Notes under the pieces: generated by a model
Database searches by the model: none
What the model was told of the DNA's origin: nothing
The model's input: the letters and a program-made list of their open reading frames with translations, nothing else
Part shown: positions 24,934 through 33,978 of the stretch, piece by piece
How the letters are laid out: each line of letters opens with the position of its first letter
How positions within the stretch are numbered: position 1 is the first letter of the stretch
DNA from: a bacterium YEK0313
Lineage (GTDB): Bacteria > Pseudomonadota > Alphaproteobacteria > Rhizobiales > Phreatobacteraceae
Direction of reading: 5' to 3'
DNA: 64,000 nt
Assembly: GCA_000751295.2 (NCBI GenBank)
Contig: CCMO02000001.1
Span: 2,467,501-2,531,500 of the forward strand
Made by a program: the position numbers and the translations under genes

Positions 24934-26139
24934 ATGGACGAAACGACAGCGGCGCCGGCGGAGCGGCGCATCGATCTCGACTGGATCCGCATCGGGGCCT
25001 TCGGCCTGCTCATCCTCTATCATGTCGGCATGCTCTACGTGAGCTGGGGCTTCCATGTGAAGAGCCCGTCGATCGTGCCGTCGATCGAGCCGCTGATGCT
25101 GGCGCTCAACCCCTGGCGGCTCGGCCTGCTGTTTCTCGTCTCCGGCTGCGCGACCGCCTTCATGATCGGCCGCCTGACGCCCGGCCGGCTGGCCCGGCTG
25201 AGGTCGTGGCGCCTGCTCGTGCCGCTCGTCTTCGGCATGCTGGCCGTCGTGCCGCCCCAGTCCTATCTGCAGGTCGTCGACAGTTTCGGCTATCGCGGCA
25301 GTTTCTGGGACTTCTATGTTGCCGACTATCTCGGCCTGCCGCACCTGTTCTGCGCGCCGGCTGACCACCGGCGGTGCATCATCCTGCCCACCTGGAACCA
25401 CCTGTGGTTCGTGCTCTATCTGTGGGCCTACACCATGCTGCTCGCCGCCATCCTCGCGCTGGTTCCCCGGCTGGTCGAGCGCCTGCAGCCGCTTCTGGAG
25501 CGAGCTATGTCGGGCATTGGCCTTCTCGTCTGGCCGGTCCTGCTGCTCGCGCTCTGCCGGATCGTGCTGTTTCCGCGGTTTCCGGAGACGCATGCGTTGT
25601 TCGACGACTGGCATGCGCACGCAGCCTATTTTGCACTGTTCCTCATGGGTTTCCTGATCGCCCGCTCGATGTGCCTCTGGCAGGCCATCGAGGACTGGCG
25701 ATGGGTCGCGCTGGCCGGCGCAGTGCTCGGCTACGGCCTTTATGTCGGAGCCTATCTCGCCCGCCAGAACGGCCTCGCGTCCGACTGGCTGCCGGCCGGC
25801 CAGCGGGCGGCTTTCGGCATCCAGCAATGGTGCGCGATCGTGGCGGTGCTCGGTTTCGGGCGACGCTGGCTGCCCCGGCGGGATTCGGCCGCGCGGCGCT
25901 ATCTGACCGAAGCGGTCTTTCCCTATTACATCATCCACCAGACCGCGATCATCGCCGCCGCCTATGCCGTCGCGCCGTGGCGGCTGCCGGCGGGGCTGGA
26001 AGCGGCCATGGTGATCATGGCGACCCTTGTCGCCTGCCTGTCGAGCTACGAGATCGCCCGCCGCAACGCCTGGCTGAGACCTTTGTTCGGCCTCAAAGCC
26101 GCAAGCCGGCCAGGGACCGGCATGGCGCCGGCGGCCTGA
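24934..26139 (+). CDS. Acyltransferase-3 family membrane protein
   Basis: A 401-residue polytopic membrane protein with about ten helices. Arg19 and His30 form the conserved R-x10-H motif of acyltransferase-3 proteins (DWIRIGAFGLLILYHVG), whose His is essential for transferring acyl groups onto glucans, lipopolysaccharide or peptidoglycan. FPYYIIHQT near residue 330 is another conserved block of the OPG/COG1835 branch. The gene faces a LytTR regulator across 149 bases. Substrate is unknown; osmoregulated glucan or envelope polysaccharide modification is plausible. Confidence 0.8.
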   Translation: MDETTAAPAERRIDLDWIRIGAFGLLILYHVGMLYVSWGFHVKSPSIVPSIEPLMLALNPWRLGLLFLVSGCATAFMIGRLTPGRLARLRSWRLLVPLVFGMLAVVPPQSYLQVVDSFGYRGSFWDFYVADYLGLPHLFCAPADHRRCIILPTWNHLWFVLYLWAYTMLLAAILALVPRLVERLQPLLERAMSGIGLLVWPVLLLALCRIVLFPRFPETHALFDDWHAHAAYFALFLMGFLIARSMCLWQAIEDWRWVALAGAVLGYGLYVGAYLARQNGLASDWLPAGQRAAFGIQQWCAIVAVLGFGRRWLPRRDSAARRYLTEAVFPYYIIHQTAIIAAAYAVAPWRLPAGLEAAMVIMATLVACLSSYEIARRNAWLRPLFGLKAASRPGTGMAPAA

Positions 26140-26226
26140 CGACCGCCGTGCATGCGGCTGGTGGCGAAGCGCCCGCTCCGCCCTCGATCCGGCGGGACGG
26201 CGAGGGATGCCTTGCCCGGCGCGCGC

Positions 26227-27132
26227 CTAGCCAGGCGTCCAGCCGGCTATGGCCGAGATGGCGCGGGCCTGATCGCGCAGGGCCTGCGCGGTCGGTCCGG
26301 CAAGATCGTCGTCGAGCACACCGATCGGCCCCATCAGCGTGATCGCGGCGATCATGAAGCCGGTCTGGTCGAAGATCGGAGCCGAAAGCGAGGTGAAGTT
26401 GGCCAGGAGCGCGTCGCGGCAGCGGCTGATGCCGTTGCGCCGGATGGCGGCCGTCATCTCCGCCACCTCGGCCGGGCTGTCGGGCGTGTCGTCGGCCTTC
26501 GGCCTGCGCCCATGCGGGGCGCCTTCGGCGAGTTCCTGCGCCAGCATCGGGCGGGTGAGGTCGGGCGGCAGATGGGCCAGGAAATTGCGGCCGAGGGCGG
26601 AGCGCAGCAGCGTCAGCACGCTGCCGACGCGCAGCTCGATGATCGGCCGGCTGGCGCCGCCTTCGACCCGGTAGACGATGGTCGGGCCGCGGTTGCCCCA
26701 GACCCCGAGAAAGACGGTGTGGCCGATGGTCGTTGCGAGCTCCGCCATGACCGGCCGGGCGGCGGTGAACACGTCGAACTGTTCGATCGCCGCCATGCCG
26801 AGCTTGAGCGCGTAGGGGCCAAGGGCATAGCAGCCGGTATCGGTTTCCTGCCGCACGATGCCGACGGCCTGAAAGCTCACGAGATAATAGTGGACATTGG
26901 CGGCCGACATGCCGGTGCCCGCGGCGATCATCTTGAGCGGCACCGGACGCAGCGCCGTGAGCAGATAGTCGAGGATCCTGAAGCCGATCTCGATCGACTG
27001 GATGCCGCGCCGACCCGGCCGGTCCGCAGGCGCCGCCTTGGCCGTCTTGCCGGCGGCCAGCGGGCTTTCCGCGTGGGCATCGGCCGGCCGGGGGGGCCTG
27101 CCGCGACCTGCATCCTTACCAGAAGCGTTCAC
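26227..27132 (-). CDS. IclR-family transcriptional regulator
   Basis: A 301-residue IclR regulator. A basic, low-complexity extension (residues 1-42, with RGRPPRP) precedes the winged HTH (IQSIEIGFRILDYLL to about residue 105) and the effector-binding domain with CRDALLANFTSLSAPIFDQ near 245-265. It is divergent from an MHS transporter and nitrilase operon across 177 bases and is its likely regulator. The N-terminal extension is longer than usual and could be a start-site artefact, with a true start near residue 43; no internal ATG is available there. Confidence 0.85.
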   Translation of the reverse strand: MNASGKDAGRGRPPRPADAHAESPLAAGKTAKAAPADRPGRRGIQSIEIGFRILDYLLTALRPVPLKMIAAGTGMSAANVHYYLVSFQAVGIVRQETDTGCYALGPYALKLGMAAIEQFDVFTAARPVMAELATTIGHTVFLGVWGNRGPTIVYRVEGGASRPIIELRVGSVLTLLRSALGRNFLAHLPPDLTRPMLAQELAEGAPHGRRPKADDTPDSPAEVAEMTAAIRRNGISRCRDALLANFTSLSAPIFDQTGFMIAAITLMGPIGVLDDDLAGPTAQALRDQARAISAIAGWTPG

Positions 27133-27225
27133 CGAATGTCCTTATGAATCAAATGCTTCACGCCGCAGCTGCAACGCCGCGGCGAGCTTGGGCATTTGCC
27201 GCGCCGATTTCAAGCGGCAGGTCAT

Positions 27226-27254
27226 TTGACAATATCATATGTTTTTGATCATAG
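27226..27254 (+). promoter_or_regulatory. Promoter candidate for the transporter/nitrilase operon
   Basis: A perfect TTGACA (27226-27231) in an AT-rich stretch unusual for this region is followed 17-18 bases later by TCATAG/CATAGA. It lies in the IclR/MFS gap upstream of the transporter start at 27310. The -10 is weak, so an activator may be needed. Confidence 0.35.
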
Positions 27255-27309
27255 AGAATGACGAGCTCGCACGCCGACGCGCGCTGGAGCCGCAACGAGG
27301 GGATGGCCA

Positions 27310-28941
27310 ATGGACGCCACGATCAGGCCGGCAACGGCGCAGGATTTCACGCGCTCGGAGGAGCGGCAGGTCGTTCTGGCCTCGACGCTCGGCACCGTTT
27401 TCGAGTGGTACGATTTCTTCATCTACGGCTCGCTGGCCGTGTTCATGAGTTCGGTGCTGTTCCCACCCGACAATCCGACCGCCGCGCTGCTCGCCTCGCT
27501 CGGCGCGCTCGCCGCCGGCTTCGTCATCCGGCCGATCGGCGCGATCATGTTCGGCCGGATCGGCGACATGGTCGGCCGCAAATACACCTTCCTCATCACC
27601 ATCGTGATGATGGGCGGCAGCACGGCGCTGATCGGCTTCCTGCCGAGCTATGCTTCCGTCGGCCATGCCGCCTGGATCTCGCTCCTGATCCTCCGGCTGG
27701 TGCAGGGACTCGCCGTCGGCGGCGAATATGGCGGTGCGGTCATCTACGTCGCCGAGCATTCGCGTCCCGACCGCCGCGGCCTTCTGACCGGCTGGATCCA
27801 GATCACCTCGTCGATCGGGCTGGCGCTGTCGATCGTCGTGATCCTGTGCACGCAGGCCCTCATGTCGGAGGGCGCGTTCAAGGCCTGGGGCTGGCGCATC
27901 CCGTTCATCGTTTCGATCGCCATGTTGGCTTTCTCGATCTATGTGCGGGCGAAGCTGCACGAATCGCCGGTCTTCGCGCGGATGAAGGCCGAGCGGCGGC
28001 TGTCGAAGAGTCCGATCGCCGACACGTTCGGCCGCTGGTCCAGTCTGCGCCTGATCCTGATCGCGCTGTTCGGCGTCACCGCCGGCATGGGCGCGTCCTA
28101 TTTCACCGGCCAGTTCTACGTGATGATCTTCATGCAGCAGGTGGTGAAGATCGATCTGCAGACGTCCTATCTGCTGATGGCGGTGGGCCTCCTGATCGGC
28201 GCGCCCAGCTTCATCTTCTTCGGCTGGCTCTCGGACCGGCTCGGCCGGAAATGGCTGATGATGGCGGGCCTACTGCTGGCCGCGCTGTGCTACCGGCCAA
28301 TGTTCGCCATGCTCATGGAGGCGGGCAATCCGCAGCTCGTCGCCGCGACCTCCGGCGCCCCCGTCACCGTGCATGCCGACAGCCGCAGCGACGCCTGCAG
28401 CTTCGGGCTGGCCGCCTCTCTGCTCAACACTCACCGCGATCACGCCAAGCCCTGCGTCCAGGCCAAGAAGCTGCTGATCGCCAGCGGCATCAATTTCAGC
28501 TACGGGCCGCCGCTGGCCGGCGAAGCCGTGGCGATTTCGGTGCAGGGCAAGACGGTCGCAGGCTTCGATCCCGCTGGCTACCGCAAGGCTCTCGCCGAGG
28601 CGGGCTATCCGGCGGCGGCGGATCCGGCACGGGTTTCATCCGCCCTCATCGTGCTGCTCCTGGTGGCGATGACCGTCATTGCCGCCATGGTCTACGGTCC
28701 GGTCGCCTCGTTCCTGGTCGAAGTCTTCCCGGCCAATATCCGCTACACCGCGCTATCCTTCCCCTATCATATCGGCGCCGGGATTTTCGGTGGCTTCCTG
28801 CCGTTCTTCGCAACCTATCTGTCGCTGGCGGTCGGCGATGTCTTTGCCGGCCTCTGGTATCCGGTCGTGATCACATCGGTCACCTTGGTCATCGGCACGC
28901 TCGTCCTGCCGAACCGCCCGCAGCTGGACCGGGAGGGATGA
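27310..28941 (+). CDS. MFS transporter, metabolite:H+ symporter (MHS) family
   Basis: A 543-residue carrier of the MHS branch (ProP/ShiA/KgtP-like). The N-terminal TLGTVFEWYDFFIYG, the RPIGAIMFGRIGDMVGRK loop and LRLVQGLAVGGEYGGA are classical. An extra loop of about 90 residues (roughly 355-445) between helices makes it longer than the usual 430-450 residues; it has two Cys (DACSFG and KPCVQ) and may be periplasmic. The stop overlaps the nitrilase start by 4 bases (ATGA), so uptake and hydrolysis of one substrate, such as a nitrile, carboxylate or amide, seem linked. Regulated probably by the divergent IclR. Confidence 0.85.
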   Translation: MDATIRPATAQDFTRSEERQVVLASTLGTVFEWYDFFIYGSLAVFMSSVLFPPDNPTAALLASLGALAAGFVIRPIGAIMFGRIGDMVGRKYTFLITIVMMGGSTALIGFLPSYASVGHAAWISLLILRLVQGLAVGGEYGGAVIYVAEHSRPDRRGLLTGWIQITSSIGLALSIVVILCTQALMSEGAFKAWGWRIPFIVSIAMLAFSIYVRAKLHESPVFARMKAERRLSKSPIADTFGRWSSLRLILIALFGVTAGMGASYFTGQFYVMIFMQQVVKIDLQTSYLLMAVGLLIGAPSFIFFGWLSDRLGRKWLMMAGLLLAALCYRPMFAMLMEAGNPQLVAATSGAPVTVHADSRSDACSFGLAASLLNTHRDHAKPCVQAKKLLIASGINFSYGPPLAGEAVAISVQGKTVAGFDPAGYRKALAEAGYPAAADPARVSSALIVLLLVAMTVIAAMVYGPVASFLVEVFPANIRYTALSFPYHIGAGIFGGFLPFFATYLSLAVGDVFAGLWYPVVITSVTLVIGTLVLPNRPQLDREG

Positions 28942-29897
28942 CCGTGAGCGTTGTGCGCTACAAGGCGGCGGTGGCCCAGGCCGCGTCCTGCCCCGACGAT
29001 GCCATGGCATCCGCGACCAAGGCCGCGCGGCTGATCGAAGAGGCGGCAGGGGCGGGGGCGCGGTTGATCGTCTTTCCGGAAGCCTTCCTCGGCGGCTATC
29101 CGAAGGGCGCCTCGTTCGGCGCGCCGATCGGCATGCGCAAGCCCGAGGGGCGGGATGCGTTCCGCCACTATTTCGAGCAGGCGATCGACCTCGACGGGCC
29201 GGAAGTCGCGGCGATCGCCGCGGCCACTGCCACCACCGGCCTGTTCGCCGTCATCGGCTGTATCGAGCGCGACGGCGGCACGCTTCATTGCACCGTCCTG
29301 TTTTTCGATGGCGCGGCAGGCCTGGTCGGCAAGCACCGCAAACTGATGCCGACCGCCGGCGAACGGCTGATCTGGGGGTTTGGAGACGGTTCGACCATGC
29401 CCGTCTTCAAAACCTCGCTCGGCCGGATTGGCGCGGTGATCTGCTGGGAGAACTACATGCCCATGCTGCGCATGCACATGTTCAGCCAGGGCATCAGCAT
29501 CTATTGCGCGCCGACCGCCGACGACCGCGACACCTGGCTGCCGTCGATGCGCCACATCGCCCTGGAGGGCCGCTGCTTCGTGCTGACCGCCTGCCAGCAC
29601 ATCCGCCGCGGCGCCTTCCCCGCCGGGCATGAATGCGCGCTCGGCGATGATCCTGACACCGTTCTGATGCGCGGCGGCAGCGCCATCGTCGATCCGCTTG
29701 GCGGTGTGCTGGCCGGACCTGATTTCACCGGCGAGACCATCCTCTACGCCGATATCGACCTTGGCGAGGTCGCGCGCGGCAAGTTCGATTTCGACGTGGT
29801 CGGCCACTATGCCCGGCCTGACATCTTCAGTCTGACCGTCGACGACAGGCCGAGGCCGGCGGTCTCGACGCTCGGCGATCCGCAAGCCGGGAGCTGA
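28938..29897 (+). CDS. Nitrilase
   Basis: A 319-residue nitrilase-superfamily enzyme. Triad: Glu48 (FPEAFLGGYP), Lys135 (KHRKLMPT) and Cys169 (VICWENYMP). CWENYMP is the signature of true nitrilases, which convert R-CN to the acid plus ammonia, rather than of amidases or carbamoylases. HIALEGRCFVLTACQ and ADIDLGEVARGKFDFDVVGHYARPD are also family blocks. The start at 28938 overlaps the transporter stop. It is followed 8 bases later by a flavin reductase-like gene. Aliphatic or arylaceto-nitriles are both possible. Confidence 0.9.
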   Translation: MTVSVVRYKAAVAQAASCPDDAMASATKAARLIEEAAGAGARLIVFPEAFLGGYPKGASFGAPIGMRKPEGRDAFRHYFEQAIDLDGPEVAAIAAATATTGLFAVIGCIERDGGTLHCTVLFFDGAAGLVGKHRKLMPTAGERLIWGFGDGSTMPVFKTSLGRIGAVICWENYMPMLRMHMFSQGISIYCAPTADDRDTWLPSMRHIALEGRCFVLTACQHIRRGAFPAGHECALGDDPDTVLMRGGSAIVDPLGGVLAGPDFTGETILYADIDLGEVARGKFDFDVVGHYARPDIFSLTVDDRPRPAVSTLGDPQAGS

Positions 29898-29905
29898 CCG
29901 CGTCC

Positions 29906-30511
29906 ATGCTGTTCGACCTGACGAAACTCCCGGCCGAGATCGGCTACAAGATCCTGACCGCCACGGTGACGCCGCGGCCGATCGCCTGGGTCACCACCTG
30001 CTCGCCCGACGGCATCGCCAATGCGGCGCCGTTCAGCTTCTTCAATGTCATGGGGCACGAGCCGCCGACGGTCGCCCTCGGCCTGCTGCGCCATCCGCGG
30101 CGCGGCCTGAAGGATACCGCCGCAAATATCCTGGCGACCGGCGAGTTCGTGGTTCAGCTCGTGCCCGAGAGCATGGCGGAGGCGATGAACGCAACCTGCG
30201 CGGATCTCGACCCGGAGGTCGACGAGCTGGCACTGGCCGGCCTCGGCACGGTTCCATCGGCGCAGGTGCGACCTCCTCGCATCGCCGACAGCCCGGTTGC
30301 ACTCGAATGCCGCAATCTGGCCTCCGTCGTGACTGGCCCGCGGCAGATGACCGTCATCGGGCAAGTCCTGTGCGCGCATGTTGCCGATCGGCTCGTGCTC
30401 GACGCCGGGCGCGGCCATATCGACACGCCCTCGCTCGGCCTTATCGGCCGCATGCACGGCAGCGGCTGGTATTCGCGCCCCGGAGCGCTGTTTCAGATGG
30501 CGCGGCCTTGA
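29906..30511 (+). CDS. Flavin reductase-like domain protein (FMN-binding split barrel)
   Basis: A 201-residue split-barrel flavoprotein. ITATVTPRPIAWVTT-type sequence (here LTATVTPRPIAWVTT, about 17-31), GIANAAPFSFFNVMGHEPP and a terminal GLIGRMHGSGWY match the family of FMN-binding reductases that supply reduced flavin to monooxygenases or act alone. It is the third gene of the MFS-nitrilase unit. A partner monooxygenase is not visible in this window, so its reductant may go elsewhere. Confidence 0.8.
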   Translation: MLFDLTKLPAEIGYKILTATVTPRPIAWVTTCSPDGIANAAPFSFFNVMGHEPPTVALGLLRHPRRGLKDTAANILATGEFVVQLVPESMAEAMNATCADLDPEVDELALAGLGTVPSAQVRPPRIADSPVALECRNLASVVTGPRQMTVIGQVLCAHVADRLVLDAGRGHIDTPSLGLIGRMHGSGWYSRPGALFQMARP

Positions 30512-30533
30512 GCCGGGCCGATCAGGGCCGGAC

Positions 30534-30629
30534 TCAGGCCCACATCCACAAGGACGCCATCAAGGCCGCGATGAAGCCGCCCCAGACAAGCATGGCGGGC
30601 CCGGTGATCTGGTTGTTGGCAAAACCCAT
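30534..30629 (-). CDS. Candidate 31-residue membrane peptide
   Basis: A short minus-strand frame from an ATG at 30629 to a TGA at 30534 encodes 31 residues. The first ten are polar (MGFANNQITG) and the rest is one hydrophobic segment (PAMLVWGGFIAALMASLWMW) that could span the membrane. It sits in the 226-base gap between two convergent genes, where nothing else is annotated. The ribosome site is weak and the upstream in-frame codon TAG blocks extension. It could be a real small membrane protein or chance; I give it modest weight. Confidence 0.3.
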   Translation of the reverse strand: MGFANNQITGPAMLVWGGFIAALMASLWMWA

Positions 30630-30737
30630 GACACGACGCCGCTACGAGATGGACGGCGGAGTCTCTAGCTCATCGGGGCGAGATTGTGAACCTGATTCTT
30701 CCGGCCGTCATCAAGACGTCGCACTCTCTCCGCGATA

Positions 30738-31679
30738 TCAGCGATGTTCTCGAGCGGCTTCCGCCTTCCTCTGACGTTGCAATTGCTGCTCGCGCAAGAA
30801 GATGAACAAACCGGCGCCGACGATGATCGCGGCTCCGGCGAGCGTCTTCATGTCGGAAACCTCGCCGAAGACCAGATAACCGAACAGAATACCCCAGACT
30901 ATCAATGTATATTGATAGGGAACGACAACCGATGCGGGCGCGAGCTTCAGGGCGAGGTTGACGCAGAGGTTGCCGGCGAGCGAGCCGAGGCCGAGCACGA
31001 CGAGCAAGGTCGCATCGAAGGGGCCGGGCGGCGTCCAGCCCTGCCAAGTCACCATGGTCACGCCGAAGCCGAGGGCGGCAACCAGCTGCCAGCCCATGAG
31101 CACCGCGTTGCTGGTCCCCGCGAGCTTGCGCGTGGCGACCATGAAGCAGGCATAGCTGAAGCTGCCGGCGAGAGCGCAGAGCGCGCCGAAGGACAGGCTC
31201 GCATCGGTGGGTGACAGGGCAAGGACCACGCCGAAAAAGCCGACGCCGACCGCGCTCCAGCGGCGCCAGCCGACATGCTCGCCGAGCAGCCAGGGCGACA
31301 GCGCCGTCACGTAGATCGGCCCGGCAAGGTAATAGGTCATGACGCTGGCCAGCGGCAGGTCGGTCAGGGCCCAGAAGAACAGCGAGGCCTCCAGCATCGC
31401 CAGGACGCCGCGCAGGACCTGCAGCCAGGGCTTGGGCTGGGTGCGCAGTGGCAGCAGGCCGCCGCGGACGATCAGCGGCAGGATGACGGCGAGGCCGACC
31501 ACCGACCGCGCGAGCATGATCTGCCCGACCGTGAACGTGCCGAGCAGCCATTTCCCCAGCGTGTCGTTGGCAGCGAACAGGAAGAAGCCGGCCAGCATCA
31601 TGATGATGCCGAGCGAAATATTCTGCTTCTCGGGACTCTTGGCCAGGGCGCGGGCTCCTCGGGCACGGATGGCGATCAT
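30738..31679 (-). CDS. DMT/EamA-family transporter
   Basis: A 313-residue membrane protein with about ten helices arranged as two EamA repeats (first about residues 22-150, second about 162-295). GFFLFAANDTLGKWLLG opens the first repeat, and LGLGSLAGNLCVNLALKLAPASVVVPYQYT lies in the second. Such proteins export amino acids, metabolites or drugs by exchange or proton coupling. The C-terminus is a charged tail (REQQLQRQRKAEAAREHR). No linked gene gives the substrate. Confidence 0.85.
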   Translation of the reverse strand: MIAIRARGARALAKSPEKQNISLGIIMMLAGFFLFAANDTLGKWLLGTFTVGQIMLARSVVGLAVILPLIVRGGLLPLRTQPKPWLQVLRGVLAMLEASLFFWALTDLPLASVMTYYLAGPIYVTALSPWLLGEHVGWRRWSAVGVGFFGVVLALSPTDASLSFGALCALAGSFSYACFMVATRKLAGTSNAVLMGWQLVAALGFGVTMVTWQGWTPPGPFDATLLVVLGLGSLAGNLCVNLALKLAPASVVVPYQYTLIVWGILFGYLVFGEVSDMKTLAGAAIIVGAGLFIFLREQQLQRQRKAEAAREHR

Positions 31680-31869
31680 GCCTCGGATCGTGAACCCGGC
31701 ATTCGCCCTGCGCCGGTGACGGCCCCTTGAAGCGGGAGCCGGGCCCGGACAGGCACCTTCAAGGCCGGCGCGCGGACGGATGCGGGAATCGCAGCTTCAG
31801 CGAGCGCTGCATGGCTGAACCGGGCCGCGCCGGCAAGCCCTTCGGCGCGGCAGCGGCATTTCAACGCAG

Positions 31870-32130
31870 TCAGGCCGGCCGATGGCGTCGCATCCAGGCG
31901 GAGGCGTAGGAGCAGAGCGGCACCACGTCGCGTCCTTCGGCCGCGGCGAGGGCGACGATGCCTTCCATCAGGCGGCCCGCGGCGCCGGTGCCGCGTAGAG
32001 GCACGGGGGCCTCGACATGCAGGATGACGATCGAGGCCGGATCGCGCCGGTAATTGGCGAAGACGATGTCGCCGCCGACATGGAGCTCGAAGCGTCGCGC
32101 CGCGACATTGTCATGGATGCGCTCGGTCAT
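31870..32130 (-). CDS. Small GNAT-family N-acetyltransferase (NATD1/YjdJ type)
   Basis: An 86-residue minimal acetyltransferase of the COG2388 kind. The core VPLRGTGAAGRLMEGIVALAAAEG is the acetyl-CoA pyrophosphate-binding loop (R-G-x-G-x-A), and PLCSYASAWMRRH is the typical ending with its conserved Cys. The family uses acetyl-CoA but its acceptor is unknown. It is divergent from an acyl-CoA ligase gene 252 bases away. Confidence 0.75.
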   Translation of the reverse strand: MTERIHDNVAARRFELHVGGDIVFANYRRDPASIVILHVEAPVPLRGTGAAGRLMEGIVALAAAEGRDVVPLCSYASAWMRRHRPA

Positions 32131-32382
32131 GATCGGCTTCTTCCAACCCCGATTCCACTAGCCCGGCTAAAGAGATGGCGTCCGTCATCGCCGCGATCAA
32201 GTCGCCAGTCCTGCGGGGCGGTACAGGTCGCTCTGCCGTTGCGGCAGGACGGCGCCGGGGCGCTCGTCCGCGGCATCGGGCAATCGGCGGACTGGCGGTC
32301 TTTGCAAGGCCGCCACGGCGCGCGAAACTTCACCCGAGAAGCCGGCGTGCCCGACGCCGGCGCTGTGAGAGGAGCGTCCACA

Positions 32383-33978
32383 ATGCCAGCCCCGGACATG
32401 GTCACAGGTCAGGTGAACCCCTTTGCCGGCCTCGACGTGCCATGGCTGCTGCACATGCGCGCGGAGACGCGGAGGGATCATCCGTTCCTCATCTGGGCGC
32501 CCTTCGACGCCCCGGCTCGGTCCTGGAGCTACGGTGAGTTTCACGACAGGGTCGGCGCGCTCGCGGCGGGTCTCGCGCGCCGTGGCATCCGCCCGGGCGA
32601 TTTCGTGCTCATCCACCTCGACAATTGCATCGAGGCGCTGCTCGCCTGGTATGCGCTCGTCGAGCTCGGCGCGGTGGCGGTGACGACCAACACCCGCTCG
32701 GCGCCCGCGGAAGTCGCCTATTTCGCCGAACATTCACAGGCGGTCGCGGCCATCACGCAGCCCGCCTATGCAGAGCTCGTCGCCTCGGCCTGTCCGGGGC
32801 TGCGCTGGATCGCGGTCACCGGTCACGATGGCGGCGTCGCGCCGGCGGCCGGCCAGGGCGCCTGGCGCGGCGAGCGCCTCGAGGCGCTGTTCGCCGACCC
32901 GGCCGACCGGCCGCGGCGGCCGGCCGACCCCCTGCACCCCTGCAGCGTCCAGTACACGTCGGGCACGACGGCACGCCCGAAGGCGGTGCTGTGGACGCAT
33001 GCCAATGCGCTCTGGGGCGCCAAGATCAATGCCGCGCACGAGGACCTGCGGCCGGACGACGTGCATCTCGTCCATCTGCCGCTGTTCCATACCAATGCCC
33101 AGGCCTATTCGGTGCTGGCCGCACTCTGGGTCGGGGCGACCGCCGTGATCCAGCCGCGCTTCTCGGCAAGCCGGTTCTGGAGCGTGGCGGCGGCCCATCG
33201 CTGCACCTGGACCTCGGTGGTGCCGTTCTGCGTGCGTGCGCTGATGGAGCGGGACATCCCCGAGCGCCACAGCTTCCGGCTGTGGGGCAGTGCCGTCTCC
33301 TCGCCGCCCACCGATGCGCTGTTCGGCGTGCGCACCATCGGCTGGTGGGGCATGACCGAAACCATCACCCACGGCATCGTTGGCGAGCTGCACCAGCCCA
33401 ATACGCCGATGGCCATCGGCCGGCCGGCCCCCGAATATCAGATCCGGATCGTCGACGAGGGTGATGCGCCGACGGCGGTCGGGGAGACCGGCCACTTGCT
33501 GATCCGTGGCATTCGCGGGCTCTCGCTGTTCGCCGAATATCTGCACAACGCCAAGGCGATGCGCGAAAGCTTCGATGAGGCCGGCTATTTCATCACCGGC
33601 GACCGGGTGACCCGGCTCGAGAACGGTTTCATTCGCTTTGCCGATCGCGACAAGGACATGCTCAAGGTCGGCGGCGAGAATGTCGCGGCCTCCGAGATCG
33701 AGCAGGTGGTGATGACCGTGCCGGGGGTGGTGGAGACCGCCGTCGTCGCCAAGAAGCACGCGATGCTCGACGAGGTGCCCGTCGTCTTCGTCATCCCGCA
33801 GGGAGGCGCCGCGGCGGCGCGGCCGGGCTTCGCCGACGAGGTGCTTGCAGCCTGCCGGAACGTGCTCGCCGACTTCAAGGTGCCGCGCGAGGTCCATCTC
33901 GTCGACGACATGCCGCGCGCGACGCTCGAGAAGATCGCCAAGGCGGAGCTGCGGCGGCGTCTCGAGGCAGCCTCATGA
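32383..33978 (+). CDS. Acyl-CoA synthetase/AMP-dependent ligase
   Basis: A 531-residue ANL-superfamily enzyme. The phosphate-binding loop YTSGTTARPK is at 191-200 (usually TTGxPKG; here Ala replaces Gly), the A5-type motif GWWGMTE is near residue 325, the hinge TGDRV is near 407, and the C-terminal catalytic Lys lies in ATLEKIAKAEL. It would activate a carboxylic acid as acyl-AMP and then acyl-CoA. A GGAG site eight bases upstream supports ATG 32383. The 252 bases before it hold no gene. It overlaps the end of a convergent LysR gene by 6 bases. Confidence 0.85.
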   Translation: MPAPDMVTGQVNPFAGLDVPWLLHMRAETRRDHPFLIWAPFDAPARSWSYGEFHDRVGALAAGLARRGIRPGDFVLIHLDNCIEALLAWYALVELGAVAVTTNTRSAPAEVAYFAEHSQAVAAITQPAYAELVASACPGLRWIAVTGHDGGVAPAAGQGAWRGERLEALFADPADRPRRPADPLHPCSVQYTSGTTARPKAVLWTHANALWGAKINAAHEDLRPDDVHLVHLPLFHTNAQAYSVLAALWVGATAVIQPRFSASRFWSVAAAHRCTWTSVVPFCVRALMERDIPERHSFRLWGSAVSSPPTDALFGVRTIGWWGMTETITHGIVGELHQPNTPMAIGRPAPEYQIRIVDEGDAPTAVGETGHLLIRGIRGLSLFAEYLHNAKAMRESFDEAGYFITGDRVTRLENGFIRFADRDKDMLKVGGENVAASEIEQVVMTVPGVVETAVVAKKHAMLDEVPVVFVIPQGGAAAARPGFADEVLAACRNVLADFKVPREVHLVDDMPRATLEKIAKAELRRRLEAAS

